NCBI GenBank assembly: GCA_023251595.1
Contig: JAHEYM010000102.1
Span: forward strand, 1 to 10,496
Length of the DNA: 10,496 bases
Direction: 5' to 3'
From: Bacteroidota bacterium
GTDB taxonomy: Bacteria > Bacteroidota > Bacteroidia > AKYH767-A > JABDAW01
The notes beneath the pieces are model-generated. The model saw only the letters and a list, made by a program, of their open reading frames with translations. It made no database searches and was not told where the DNA came from. Shown one piece after another: positions 1 through 7,091 of the stretch (positions are counted from its first letter, which is position 1; each line of letters begins with the position of its first letter). A program made the translations under genes and the position numbers.

Positions 1-23
1 CGAATTACATAATCATTTTTCAT
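1..23 (-). CDS. Possible 5' end of a divergent gene cut by the left edge
   Basis: Read on the minus strand, an ATG at 23-21 opens a frame that reaches the window edge and encodes MKNDYVI plus the start of an arginine codon. Seven codons cannot identify a product. The case rests on position: a good Bacteroidota-type promoter on the same strand ends 27 nt before this ATG, and a Met-Lys-Asn start is common in this phylum. The competing reading is a plus-strand frame open from base 3 to the TAA at 129-131, which could be the tail of an upstream gene. I prefer the divergent gene, with low confidence. Confidence 0.35.
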
Positions 24-50
24 AAGAGTGTTTGTGAATATGTTGAAGTT

Positions 51-83
51 CAAAGATATGAATTAACAACGAGCTACTTCAAA
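51..83 (-). promoter_or_regulatory. Bacteroidota-type promoter, minus strand (TTTG-N21-TATCTTTG)
   Basis: On the minus strand, TTTG lies at 83-80, followed by a 21-nt spacer (79-59) and TATCTTTG at 58-51. This fits the known Bacteroidota primary-sigma consensus, a -33 TTTG and a -7 TAnnTTTG about 19-21 nt apart. It points at the candidate start codon at 23-21, leaving a short untranslated leader. It is the only site in the window where I found both halves of the consensus at the right spacing. Confidence 0.5.
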
Positions 84-115
84 TTAATAAATTATGAAAT
101 CCCTTTCAGTTCTTG

Positions 116-123
116 TACTTTTG
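116..123 (+). promoter_or_regulatory. Putative -7 box for the hydrolase/TPR lipoprotein gene
   Basis: TACTTTTG matches TAnnTTTG at all fixed positions and ends 20 nt before the ATG at 144, a typical distance in this phylum. No clear TTTG is present at the -33 position; the nearest similar sequence is TTTC at 104-107. The rest of 24-143 holds no convincing gene, only the divergent promoter and a 15-codon ORF discussed among the rejected items. Confidence 0.4.
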
Positions 124-143
124 AGCGCTAAAAAATATTAGAA

Positions 144-1592
144 ATGAAAAATATTGCTTTGATGAAAGGGGTGAACAGGTCGCTCATCTTGGTACTGAGT
201 TTTTCATTTTTATTATTCGTACGATGTAATTCAGTTTCGGATAAAAAAAACGTTACTCAAAATACGCCTCCCCAGCAGGTTAAAAAAATCGAAATAAAAC
301 TTACACCGGGGGAGATTATACCAAATGTGCCTTGCAGTGCTGATCCATCGATCACATATGCATTGTATGTGCCTGCATATTATGATACGAGTCTTCGTCT
401 GGCGATAATCTGCTTTTTCGATCCCCATGGCGATGGATCTCTACCATTGACAAAGTATAAAACAATCGCCGATATTTATGGTTTTATTTTATGCGGATCC
501 AATCACTCCCGGAACGGAATGCCCATTGATGCAGCTTCCAAAGGTGCCGTGACATTTATTAATGATGTAAAAGAACGTGTGAAATTTGATGCTAATGGTT
601 TATATCTCGCGGGCTTCTCAGGAGGTTCCAGGGTCGCGGGAAACACTGCAGTCAGCGTTGGTGGAATCGCTGGTGTAATAGGCTGTTCCGCCTCTATTCC
701 AGACCCGACTGGTAAAGTGGGTTCCCGTTTCACTTTCTTCGGAATCGCAGGAACGGGTGACTTCAACATGAGAGAGATGAAAGCCTTGGATAAACAGCTA
801 GACAACTCAACGGTTCGTCATTTTCTCCAGTTTTTTGACGGGAAACACGAATGGTGTCCTGTTGCAACAATGGAGGAAGCAATGAAATGGCTCGCATTAA
901 CAGCGATGAAAGACAAAGTAGTTATTCCGAACGATTCTTTCATCAATAACATTCAAAATAAGCTCATTCAGGAAGTAAATCAAAATCGACTCAACGGTGC
1001 AATTTACGAGGGTTGGTACAGCGAGAAAAAACTAATCGCTTTTATGGATGGACTTCGGGATGTGACCTCTTATAAAAAGCAGGTTTCAGAGATTGAGAAT
1101 TCTCAAGCATATAAGAACCAACTTCAATACCGTCAGGGGTTGGAACAGCAGGAAGATCAGATGCGCAGTAAATACAGCCAGGCATTCAATTCACAGGATG
1201 AAAAATGGTGGGAAAATGAGATGAGGAAAATGAATACTGAGGCAAAGACTTTACAAATTACCGAACAGAAACAGTCGGTAGAAAGAGTTTTAGGGTCTCT
1301 GAGTATATCGGCATATATGCAGGTTAACAATGCGCTGAAAAGCAGTAACTGGCAGGAGGCTGAGAAATTCATTACACTCTACAAATTCATTGATCCAACC
1401 AACCCTGAACATGCGTATCTTTCGGGCTGTGTAGAAGCAAAAAAGGGTAATTCTGAAAAGGCAATCGATGAGCTGAATGAAGCAATCAAATTAGGATTTA
1501 CTGATTATTCGAGAATGTATAATGATTCGATGTTAACTTCATTGAAACCAACACAGGCGTTTAAAGTACTTACCGATCAAATAAAAAAATGA
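144..1592 (+). CDS. Probable lipoprotein: alpha/beta-hydrolase-like domain plus TPR-like C-terminus
   Basis: This 482-residue protein is probably exported and anchored in the envelope. A hydrophobic segment (about residues 13-26) ends at Cys28 in FVRC, a loose rather than canonical lipobox. Residues about 55-255 resemble the alpha/beta-hydrolase fold of PHB-depolymerase/LpqC-like esterases: GFSGG at 157-161 gives a nucleophile Ser159, FFDPHGDG (91-98) lies where an oxyanion loop would, and GKHEW supplies His235. Asp206 is one candidate for the acid. The substrate is unknown. Residues about 305-385 are rich in Q, E and K and look like a coiled-coil linker. Residues about 386-480 resemble TPR helices, including NWQEAEKF and KGNSEKAIDELNEAIKLG. 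A start at Met7 (base 162) is also possible. The stop overlaps the next start, so the two genes are probably translated together. The fold call is fairly sure, the enzymatic activity is not. Confidence 0.75.
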   Translation: MKNIALMKGVNRSLILVLSFSFLLFVRCNSVSDKKNVTQNTPPQQVKKIEIKLTPGEIIPNVPCSADPSITYALYVPAYYDTSLRLAIICFFDPHGDGSLPLTKYKTIADIYGFILCGSNHSRNGMPIDAASKGAVTFINDVKERVKFDANGLYLAGFSGGSRVAGNTAVSVGGIAGVIGCSASIPDPTGKVGSRFTFFGIAGTGDFNMREMKALDKQLDNSTVRHFLQFFDGKHEWCPVATMEEAMKWLALTAMKDKVVIPNDSFINNIQNKLIQEVNQNRLNGAIYEGWYSEKKLIAFMDGLRDVTSYKKQVSEIENSQAYKNQLQYRQGLEQQEDQMRSKYSQAFNSQDEKWWENEMRKMNTEAKTLQITEQKQSVERVLGSLSISAYMQVNNALKSSNWQEAEKFITLYKFIDPTNPEHAYLSGCVEAKKGNSEKAIDELNEAIKLGFTDYSRMYNDSMLTSLKPTQAFKVLTDQIKK

Positions 1593-2092
1593 AAGGTATG
1601 CGCGCACCCTCTCTCTCAGAAAGTATCTTGTTTTTGATTACGGTTTTTATACTTTTTTATCCTTTTCAACGCGTAGTATGTCAAGAGAGGAAATGGACAG
1701 AAGATGTGGATAGCATCAATGTTTATTTCCAGCAACATCCCTCAAAAGGTTGGCTTTATAAAATAGACGTTGATGTAAATGGTGTTATTTTATTGACCGA
1801 AATATTCCAGATACATATACCCAATCAATCCGATAAAATCACCGTTTATCAGATTGACCCTAAAAATATTATTATTGAATTACTACCGCGTGATACATTC
1901 GGAAATGACATAATCGAATTGAGGTGCCCCGAGGGTTCAGGCGATGGCAAAAGTGGTTTTTGCCTCACGGTAAAAGGTAATACAGAACTTTATTATGCCC
2001 GAAGAAATATCTTTTTCAGTGCAAAGAGTAATGATGGACAGAAGCTTTCTAATCTCATGCATTTTTTGCTCGAAGACCTCTGGAAAAAATGA
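1589..2092 (+). CDS. Small secreted protein of unknown function
   Basis: The product has 167 residues and belongs to no family I recognise. It starts with a short charged segment, a hydrophobic stretch (about residues 12-25) and FQRVVCQ, consistent with a signal peptide cleaved near residue 32. The mature part is mostly predicted beta-strand with alternating hydrophobic residues (for example VNGVILLTEIFQIHIP), and has two cysteines in ELRCPEGSGDGKSGFC that could form a disulfide. The ATG overlaps the stop of the upstream hydrolase/TPR gene (ATGA at 1589-1592), which suggests translational coupling and possibly a shared envelope role. A second in-frame ATG at 1598 is an alternative start. The gene ends 3 bp before a 28-bp palindrome that probably marks the end of this two-gene unit. 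Confidence 0.7.
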   Translation: MKGMRAPSLSESILFLITVFILFYPFQRVVCQERKWTEDVDSINVYFQQHPSKGWLYKIDVDVNGVILLTEIFQIHIPNQSDKITVYQIDPKNIIIELLPRDTFGNDIIELRCPEGSGDGKSGFCLTVKGNTELYYARRNIFFSAKSNDGQKLSNLMHFLLEDLWKK

Positions 2093-2095
2093 GAC

Positions 2096-2123
2096 GTAGA
2101 GACGTTTCATGAAACGTCTCTAC
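2096..2123. repeat. 28-bp perfect palindrome, REP-like intergenic element
   Basis: The half-site GTAGAGACGTTTCA (2096-2109) is followed immediately by its exact reverse complement (2110-2123), so all 14 base pairs match. A partial direct repeat, GAGACG, precedes it at 2091-2096. Similar GTAGAGACG...CGTCTCTAC palindromes are, as I recall, scattered through Bacteroidota and cyanobacterial intergenic regions; I cannot confirm copy number here. As RNA it would form a strong hairpin just after the upstream stop. It has no good U-tract (AATTTTG follows), so a role as an intrinsic terminator is uncertain. Its right end lies 8 bp before the TATATTTG box of the receptor gene, so it covers that promoter's -33 region. 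Confidence 0.8.
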
Positions 2124-2131
2124 AATTTTGC

Positions 2132-2139
2132 TATATTTG
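2132..2139 (+). promoter_or_regulatory. Putative -7 box for the TonB-dependent receptor gene
   Basis: TATATTTG matches TAnnTTTG and is followed by CGCC, a common context in Bacteroidota promoters. It ends 17 nt before the ATG at 2157. This would put the transcript start inside the longest open frame but before 2157, which supports 2157 as the true start. The -33 region falls inside the palindrome, where only TTTC (2105-2108) resembles TTTG. Confidence 0.5.
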
Positions 2140-2156
2140 CGCCTTCACCTGACTCT

Positions 2157-4478
2157 ATGAAGAAGATCACTCTCCGAATAACCCTCCTCGCGACTTTCCT
2201 GTTCTTTCCCCTCGTCATGCTATTCGCCCAAACCGCCACAATACGCGGTTTCGTGTTTGAGAAAGGGAGTCAGGAACCTGTTCTTTTCACGAATGTTGTG
2301 CTCAAAGGTACTGTCTATGGTGCTCAGACAGACGCAGAAGGCTTCTACACAATAGCTTCTGTCCCGGCGGGAGATTATGTTATGATGGTGACATGTCTTG
2401 GATATGACTCACTCACGCTTCCCATTACCGTGAAAGAGAATGAGATCATCAATAAGAAGCTTTTAATTGTCAAAAAATCTGTGAGCTTGCCAACTTTCAA
2501 CGTCTCTGCTGAAAGACAAGCAGCGAAAACTGAAATAAAAATCTCAATTATCCCGGCAACACCACGCGAATTAAAGATGGTGCCGGCCGTAGGTGGTGAA
2601 GCAGAATTAGCTCAATATCTTCAGACATTGCCCGGTGTTATTTTTACCGGCGATCAAGGTGGACAATTATATATTCGTGGTGGCACACCAATTCAAAACA
2701 AGGTCTTACTTGATGGCATGGTAATTTACAACCCTTTTCATTCCATTGGTTTGTTTTCAGTATTCGATACCGACGTAATCAGAAAAGTTAATGTGATGAC
2801 AGGTGGATTTAATGCCGAATACGGAGGCAGAATTTCTTCTGTGATGGATATCACCACGCGTGAAGGAAATAAGATGAGGTTCGCCGGAAAAGTTTCTTCA
2901 AGTCCCTTCACCTCTAAATTGATTTTCGAAGGACCGATTAAACGCCCTGATAGTCTTGGAGGCGGGAGCTCCTCTTTTCTCATTAACATGAAAACCTCTT
3001 ATCTCCAACAAACTTCAAAAGTACTCTACAACTATATAGATACAACGGGACAGGGATTACCATATAATTTCGCTGATTTGTACGGGAAATTATCGTTGAC
3101 TAATGCAAACGGAAGTAAGTTAAATTTCTTTGGATTTAATTTCACCGATAATGTAAAATATCCTGATGTTTCAACACTCAAATGGAGTTCGAACGGATTT
3201 GGTTCAAATTTCGTTTTAATTCCGGGAAGTTCCCAGGTACGGATCGACGGAACATTTGCATATAGCAAATATGCGATTTCGTTACTTGAGGCTACAGACG
3301 CTCATCCCCGCAGTAGTGAAATAAATGGCTTTAACATGGGATTAAATTTCACTTATTTCATTAATAAGGATGAAATTAAATATGGTCTCGAAGTTCTTGG
3401 GTTCAGAACAAATTTCGATTTCTTCAATTCAATTAATCTTGAAATTTCACAAACTGATAACACATCTGAACTTGGCGGATTTGTAAAATATAAAAAAGTG
3501 ATAGGCAAATTATTACTGGAGCCAAGTGTTCGTCTTGCCTATTACGGTTCGTTGGGTGAATTTTCACCGGAGCCACGTCTGGGGATGAAATTTAATGTGA
3601 CCGAAAAGTTCAGATTAAAATTCTCAGGAGGATTTTATACACAAAATCTTTTGAGTGCATCATCTGACAGAGATGTGGTGAATTTATTTTATGGATTCTT
3701 ATCCGGTTCTGATAATGTTCCTGAAAAATTCGACGGAAAAGATGTTACATCAAAATTGCAGAAATCAACACATGGCATTGGAGGTTTTGAAGTAGATCTT
3801 CCAAATCATTTTGATCTTAATGTTGAAGGATATATTAAAGATTTTCCTCAACTCACAAATTTGAATCGCGACAAGGTGTATGATGATAATGCAGACAACG
3901 CCTCAAAACCGGACAATGTAAAAAAAGATTTTATCATTGAAAATGGTGAAGCACATGGTTTGGATTTTCTATTGAAATATGATTATAAAAGAGTTTATTT
4001 ATGGGCGGTATATTCATTGGGATATGTAACCCGATATGATGGAATCAGAACATATATGCCACACTTCGACAGAAGGCATAATGTAAACCTTGTTCTCTCA
4101 TATACTTTTGGAAAAAAATTAAATTGGGAATTTGACGCACGATGGAATTTCGGATCAGGATTTCCTTTCACCCAAACACAGGGAGATTTCGAACACCTGA
4201 ATTTCAGTCAAGGTGTTAATACAAACTATACTACTGCAAACGGACAACTTGGAACTATTCTAGGCGACTTAAATGCCGGACGTCTTCCGACTTATCATCG
4301 ACTTGACATAACAATAAAAAAGAAATGGGAAATATCTAAAAATTCAGCCCTCGAAGCCAATGTTAATGTAATTAATGCATACAACAGGCAGAATATTTTC
4401 TATGTCGACAGAATTACAAATCAGGTAAAATACCAACTTCCGCTTCTACCAAGTGCGGGAATCAGTCTGACGTTCTAA
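2157..4478 (+). CDS. TonB-dependent outer-membrane receptor with carboxypeptidase-regulatory-like domain
   Basis: This 773-residue outer-membrane protein should import a substrate using TonB/ExbBD energy. A signal peptide runs from MKKITLR to FAQ (residues 1-25). A CarboxypepD_reg-like beta-sandwich follows (about 27-112; GFVFEKGSQEPV, TDAEGFYTIASVPAGDY). The plug comes next (about 130-235), with LPGV, YIRGG, LLDGM, GGFNAEYGGR and SSVMDITTREG. A beta-barrel fills the rest and ends in the C-terminal Phe expected of a BAM-recognised barrel. The frame stays open upstream to an ATG at 2109, but that codon lies in the palindrome centre and would put 16 residues before the signal peptide, so 2157 is chosen. 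No SusD-like partner is adjacent, arguing against a classical glycan-import pair. The substrate is not evident. Confidence 0.92.
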   Translation: MKKITLRITLLATFLFFPLVMLFAQTATIRGFVFEKGSQEPVLFTNVVLKGTVYGAQTDAEGFYTIASVPAGDYVMMVTCLGYDSLTLPITVKENEIINKKLLIVKKSVSLPTFNVSAERQAAKTEIKISIIPATPRELKMVPAVGGEAELAQYLQTLPGVIFTGDQGGQLYIRGGTPIQNKVLLDGMVIYNPFHSIGLFSVFDTDVIRKVNVMTGGFNAEYGGRISSVMDITTREGNKMRFAGKVSSSPFTSKLIFEGPIKRPDSLGGGSSSFLINMKTSYLQQTSKVLYNYIDTTGQGLPYNFADLYGKLSLTNANGSKLNFFGFNFTDNVKYPDVSTLKWSSNGFGSNFVLIPGSSQVRIDGTFAYSKYAISLLEATDAHPRSSEINGFNMGLNFTYFINKDEIKYGLEVLGFRTNFDFFNSINLEISQTDNTSELGGFVKYKKVIGKLLLEPSVRLAYYGSLGEFSPEPRLGMKFNVTEKFRLKFSGGFYTQNLLSASSDRDVVNLFYGFLSGSDNVPEKFDGKDVTSKLQKSTHGIGGFEVDLPNHFDLNVEGYIKDFPQLTNLNRDKVYDDNADNASKPDNVKKDFIIENGEAHGLDFLLKYDYKRVYLWAVYSLGYVTRYDGIRTYMPHFDRRHNVNLVLSYTFGKKLNWEFDARWNFGSGFPFTQTQGDFEHLNFSQGVNTNYTTANGQLGTILGDLNAGRLPTYHRLDITIKKKWEISKNSALEANVNVINAYNRQNIFYVDRITNQVKYQLPLLPSAGISLTF

Positions 4479-4489
4479 ATCTTCTTTCT

Positions 4490-6106
4490 GTGTCACTCAA
4501 CACCAAATACATTTTTGTCAGCGGAGGTGTAACCTCATCGCTCGGAAAAGGAATTATTTCTGCATCGCTCGCACGCCTGCTACAGGCAAGAGGTTATTCA
4601 GTAGCAATCCAAAAACTGGATCCATATATTAATGTCGATCCCGGAACACTTAATCCGTATGAACACGGTGAATGTTATGTTACGGCAGACGGCGCGGAAA
4701 CCGATCTTGATCTCGGTCATTACGAACGTTTTTTAAATGTTCCGACATCCCAGGCAAATAATATTACAACCGGTAGAATTTATGAAACCGTTATAAATAA
4801 AGAACGTGCCGGCGATTACTTAGGAAAAACAGTTCAGGTTATTCCTCATATTACGGATGAAATAAAACGCCGTGTAAAATTATTGGGCGAAGCCGGTGAT
4901 TACGAAATCGTAATTACCGAAATCGGCGGGACTGTCGGCGATATTGAATCGCTTCCTTATATTGAAGCTGTTCGACAAATGAAATGGGAAATGGGTACAA
5001 ATTGTATCGTAATTCATCTCACACTTGTCCCATACCTGGCAGCTGCCGGTGAACTCAAAACCAAACCCACACAACACTCTGTAAAAACGTTGTTGGAATA
5101 TGGTATTCAGCCCGACGTTTTGGTTTGCAGAACAGAAAAACATTTGTCGCAGGAAATTCGTCGTAAAATTGCATTATTCTGCAATGTTCAGGTTAATGCA
5201 GTAATTGAATCGATTGATGCAAGCACTATATATGATGTTCCATTAATGATGTTGAAAGAACAACTCGACAAAGTTGTTTTAGCGAAGCTCAGACTTCCAA
5301 ATCGTCATGAACCCGATATGGAACAATGGAAAGATTTTCTTGGGAAATTGAAGAATCCGACTTCAGAAGTGCATATAGGATTAATCGGAAAATATATAGA
5401 ATTAAAAGATGCCTATAAATCTATTGCAGAAAGTTTAATTCATGCCGGTGTTGCAAACGAATGCAAAGTAGTTGTTGATTGGATTCACTCCGAAAAAATA
5501 AATGCTGAAAATGCATGGTCAATGCTCAATAATTTAGACGGTATTATTGTAGCGCCCGGATTCGGTGATCGCGGTATTCAGGGTAAGATTGAAACAATAA
5601 GAATTGCAAGGGAGAAAAAAATTCCATTCTTGGGAATATGTCTGGGAATGCAGTGTGCTGTGATAGAATTTGCCCGCGATGTTTTAGGGTTGAAGGAAGC
5701 CCACTCCACCGAAATGAATGCGACAACACCTGATCCGGTTGTTGATTTCATGGAAGAGCAAAAAAAGATTACAATTAAGGGAGGTACAATGCGTCTTGGA
5801 CTCTATCCCTGCAGAATCACAAAAGGTACCAAGGCATTCAGCGTATACGGAAAATCAAATATAAACGAACGTCATCGTCACCGTTATGAATTTAATAATA
5901 AATATTTAAAACGTTTTGAAGAAGCCGGAATGCTTGCCACCGGAATTAATCCCGATTCCGAGTTGGTTGAAATTGTTGAATTAAAAGATCATCCCTTTTT
6001 TATCGGCGTGCAGTTTCACCCTGAATATCAAAGCACTGTTGCGAATCCACATCCGTTGTTTTCGAGATTTATTAAAGCTGCGAAGGAGAAAGCCGGCAGT
6101 AATTGA
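4490..6106 (+). CDS. pyrG: CTP synthase (glutamine-hydrolysing)
   Basis: CTP synthase converts UTP to CTP using ATP and glutamine-derived ammonia, the last step of de novo pyrimidine nucleotide synthesis, in the cytoplasm. The 538-residue length matches the family (about 530-550). The synthetase domain opens with KYIFVSGGVTSSLGKGI, which includes the nucleotide-binding loop, followed by YINVDPGTLNPYEHGE and EIGGTVGDIESLP. The class I glutamine amidotransferase domain begins near residue 294 (HIGLIGKYIELKDAY) and has the full triad: Cys384 in GICLGMQ, and His510 and Glu512 in QFHPEY. Translation starts at GTG 4490; the sequence just after it aligns with the conserved N-terminus and no better ATG exists. 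Only 11 bp separate it from the receptor stop and I see no promoter in the gap, so it is probably read through from upstream or from a promoter inside the receptor gene. Confidence 0.98.
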   Translation: MSLNTKYIFVSGGVTSSLGKGIISASLARLLQARGYSVAIQKLDPYINVDPGTLNPYEHGECYVTADGAETDLDLGHYERFLNVPTSQANNITTGRIYETVINKERAGDYLGKTVQVIPHITDEIKRRVKLLGEAGDYEIVITEIGGTVGDIESLPYIEAVRQMKWEMGTNCIVIHLTLVPYLAAAGELKTKPTQHSVKTLLEYGIQPDVLVCRTEKHLSQEIRRKIALFCNVQVNAVIESIDASTIYDVPLMMLKEQLDKVVLAKLRLPNRHEPDMEQWKDFLGKLKNPTSEVHIGLIGKYIELKDAYKSIAESLIHAGVANECKVVVDWIHSEKINAENAWSMLNNLDGIIVAPGFGDRGIQGKIETIRIAREKKIPFLGICLGMQCAVIEFARDVLGLKEAHSTEMNATTPDPVVDFMEEQKKITIKGGTMRLGLYPCRITKGTKAFSVYGKSNINERHRHRYEFNNKYLKRFEEAGMLATGINPDSELVEIVELKDHPFFIGVQFHPEYQSTVANPHPLFSRFIKAAKEKAGSN

Positions 6107-6180
6107 ATTTTGTTCAAAAGTTGTTAAGAACCTGCCGACATTAGTGAGGAGAGGACAAGCTTCACCCGAACCTTTTAAAG

Positions 6181-6188
6181 TATTTTTG
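6181..6188 (+). promoter_or_regulatory. Putative -7 box for the transketolase operon
   Basis: TATTTTTG matches TAnnTTTG and ends 20 nt before the transketolase ATG at 6209, in the 102-bp gap after pyrG. No clear TTTG lies 19-21 nt upstream, so this is a half-consensus. The gap length and the change of pathway are consistent with a new transcription unit beginning here. Confidence 0.4.
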
Positions 6189-6208
6189 TTGAATCCAAAA
6201 CTACTTTC

Positions 6209-7054
6209 ATGGCCTCAATCGATGAACTGAAAAAAATCTCTTCTCAGGTACGACGCGATATCGTCCGAATGGTGCATGGCGTACAATCCGGCCACCCGGG
6301 TGGCTCGCTCGGATGTACGGAGTTTTTCGTTTCAATGTATTTCGAGATCATGAAAAACAAAGCTCCGGAATTCGAGATGAACGGGATCGATGAAGATCTT
6401 TTCTTTCTCTCGAACGGACATATTTCTCCTGTGTGGTACAGTGTACTCGCACGACGAGGATTCTTTGGAGTCTCAGAACTTGCTACATTCCGAAAACTGA
6501 ATACCCGTCTGCAAGGGCATCCTGCAACACATGAGGGATTGCCAGGAATCAGGGTGGCATCCGGTTCGCTCGGACAAGGTTTGTCCGTAGCGATTGGGGC
6601 AGCGCTGACAAAGAAGTTGAATAACGATCCGCATCTAGTTTTTTCGCTTCATGGTGATGGCGAATTGCAGGAAGGTCAGATTTGGGAGGCGGCTATGTAT
6701 GCGGCCGCGAATAAAGTCGATAATCTTATTTCTACTGTCGATGTGAATGGTCAACAGATCGATGGTCCTGTTGAACAGGTTTTGCCTGAAGGAGATCTCG
6801 AGGCAAAATGGAAGGCTTTTGGTTGGATGGTTTTCAACATGAATGGAAACGATATTAAAGATATCCTAAACATTGTTGCAGAAGCGAAATCTCATACAGG
6901 AAAAGGTAAACCCATCGTTATACTGATGAAAACCATCATGGGAAATGGCGTCGATTTTATGATGCACACACACAAATGGCACGGAATAGCACCAAATGAT
7001 CAACAACTTGCTACTGCACTCTCTCAACTTGAAGAAACAATCGGTGATTATTAA
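6209..7054 (+). CDS. Transketolase, N-terminal (thiamine-diphosphate-binding) subunit
   Basis: Transketolase moves two-carbon ketol units between sugar phosphates in the non-oxidative pentose phosphate pathway. This 281-residue protein is the pyrophosphate/Mg-binding half of a split enzyme. The thiamine-diphosphate motif begins at GDGELQEG (149-156) and continues to DVNGQQIDG (178-186), where Asp149 and Asn180 are the expected metal ligands. The conserved active-site histidines appear in SGHPGGSLG (His29), SNGHISPVWY (His71) and LQGHPA (His104). ASGSLGQGLSVAIG (117-130) is also typical. It ends in the HTHKWHGIAPN region, matching the domain boundary in full-length enzymes, so it is a natural split rather than a truncation. 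Unusually, the gene following it is not the other half but a VWA protein; the C-terminal subunit begins 1.4 kb downstream. The start Met is well placed for the family. Confidence 0.95.
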   Translation: MASIDELKKISSQVRRDIVRMVHGVQSGHPGGSLGCTEFFVSMYFEIMKNKAPEFEMNGIDEDLFFLSNGHISPVWYSVLARRGFFGVSELATFRKLNTRLQGHPATHEGLPGIRVASGSLGQGLSVAIGAALTKKLNNDPHLVFSLHGDGELQEGQIWEAAMYAAANKVDNLISTVDVNGQQIDGPVEQVLPEGDLEAKWKAFGWMVFNMNGNDIKDILNIVAEAKSHTGKGKPIVILMKTIMGNGVDFMMHTHKWHGIAPNDQQLATALSQLEETIGDY

Positions 7055-7090
7055 CCCGCCCTACCCACCCCTGACCCCTCCAAGGAGGAG
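7055..7090. repeat. GC-rich repeat-like element with CCTCC/GGAGG hairpin
   Basis: The whole gap between the first transketolase gene and the VWA gene is a C-rich run (CCCGCCCTACCCACCCCTGA) ending in CCCCTCCAAGGAGGAG, quite unlike the AT-rich surroundings. CCTCC (7077-7081) can pair with GGAGG (7084-7088). From memory, very similar CCCACCCCTAACCCCTCC...GGAGG stretches recur between genes in many Bacteroidota, so I call it a dispersed repeat; only one copy is visible here. The GGAGG looks like a Shine-Dalgarno site but lies only 3 nt before the ATG at 7092 and can fold into the hairpin, so its role in translation is doubtful. Confidence 0.6.
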
Positions 7091-7091
7091 A

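Noticed and set aside
3..131. Plus-strand frame open from the left edge to a TAA at 129-131, possibly the tail of an upstream gene
   Set aside because: The 42 residues show no recognisable pattern, and the same stretch contains a well-spaced promoter on the other strand. It cannot be excluded without sequence to the left.
94..141. 15-codon ORF (MKSLSVLVLLSAKKY) ending just before the gene at 144
   Set aside because: It resembles the start of a signal peptide and might be a remnant or leader peptide, but the -7 box at 116-123 lies inside it, so the ORF would not be fully transcribed from that promoter. Too short to support.
2109..2156. Upstream in-frame ATG extending the TonB-dependent receptor by 16 residues
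   Set aside because: The codon lies at the centre of the palindrome, precedes the likely transcript start, and would place a non-signal sequence (MKRLYNF...) before a normal signal peptide.
6094..6137. CGGCAG/CTGCCG inverted repeat after pyrG as a terminator
   Set aside because: The six-base arms are about 32 nt apart, the left arm is inside the coding sequence, and no T-tract follows.
6039..6230. 63-codon plus-strand ORF across the pyrG-transketolase gap
   Set aside because: It overlaps the end of pyrG and the start of the transketolase gene in another frame and has a composition unlike a real protein.
6996..7091. Upstream in-frame ATG extending the VWA protein by 32 residues
   Set aside because: This part overlaps the transketolase gene in another frame and then translates the C-rich repeat (PPYPPLTPPRRR); the signal peptide begins at 7092.
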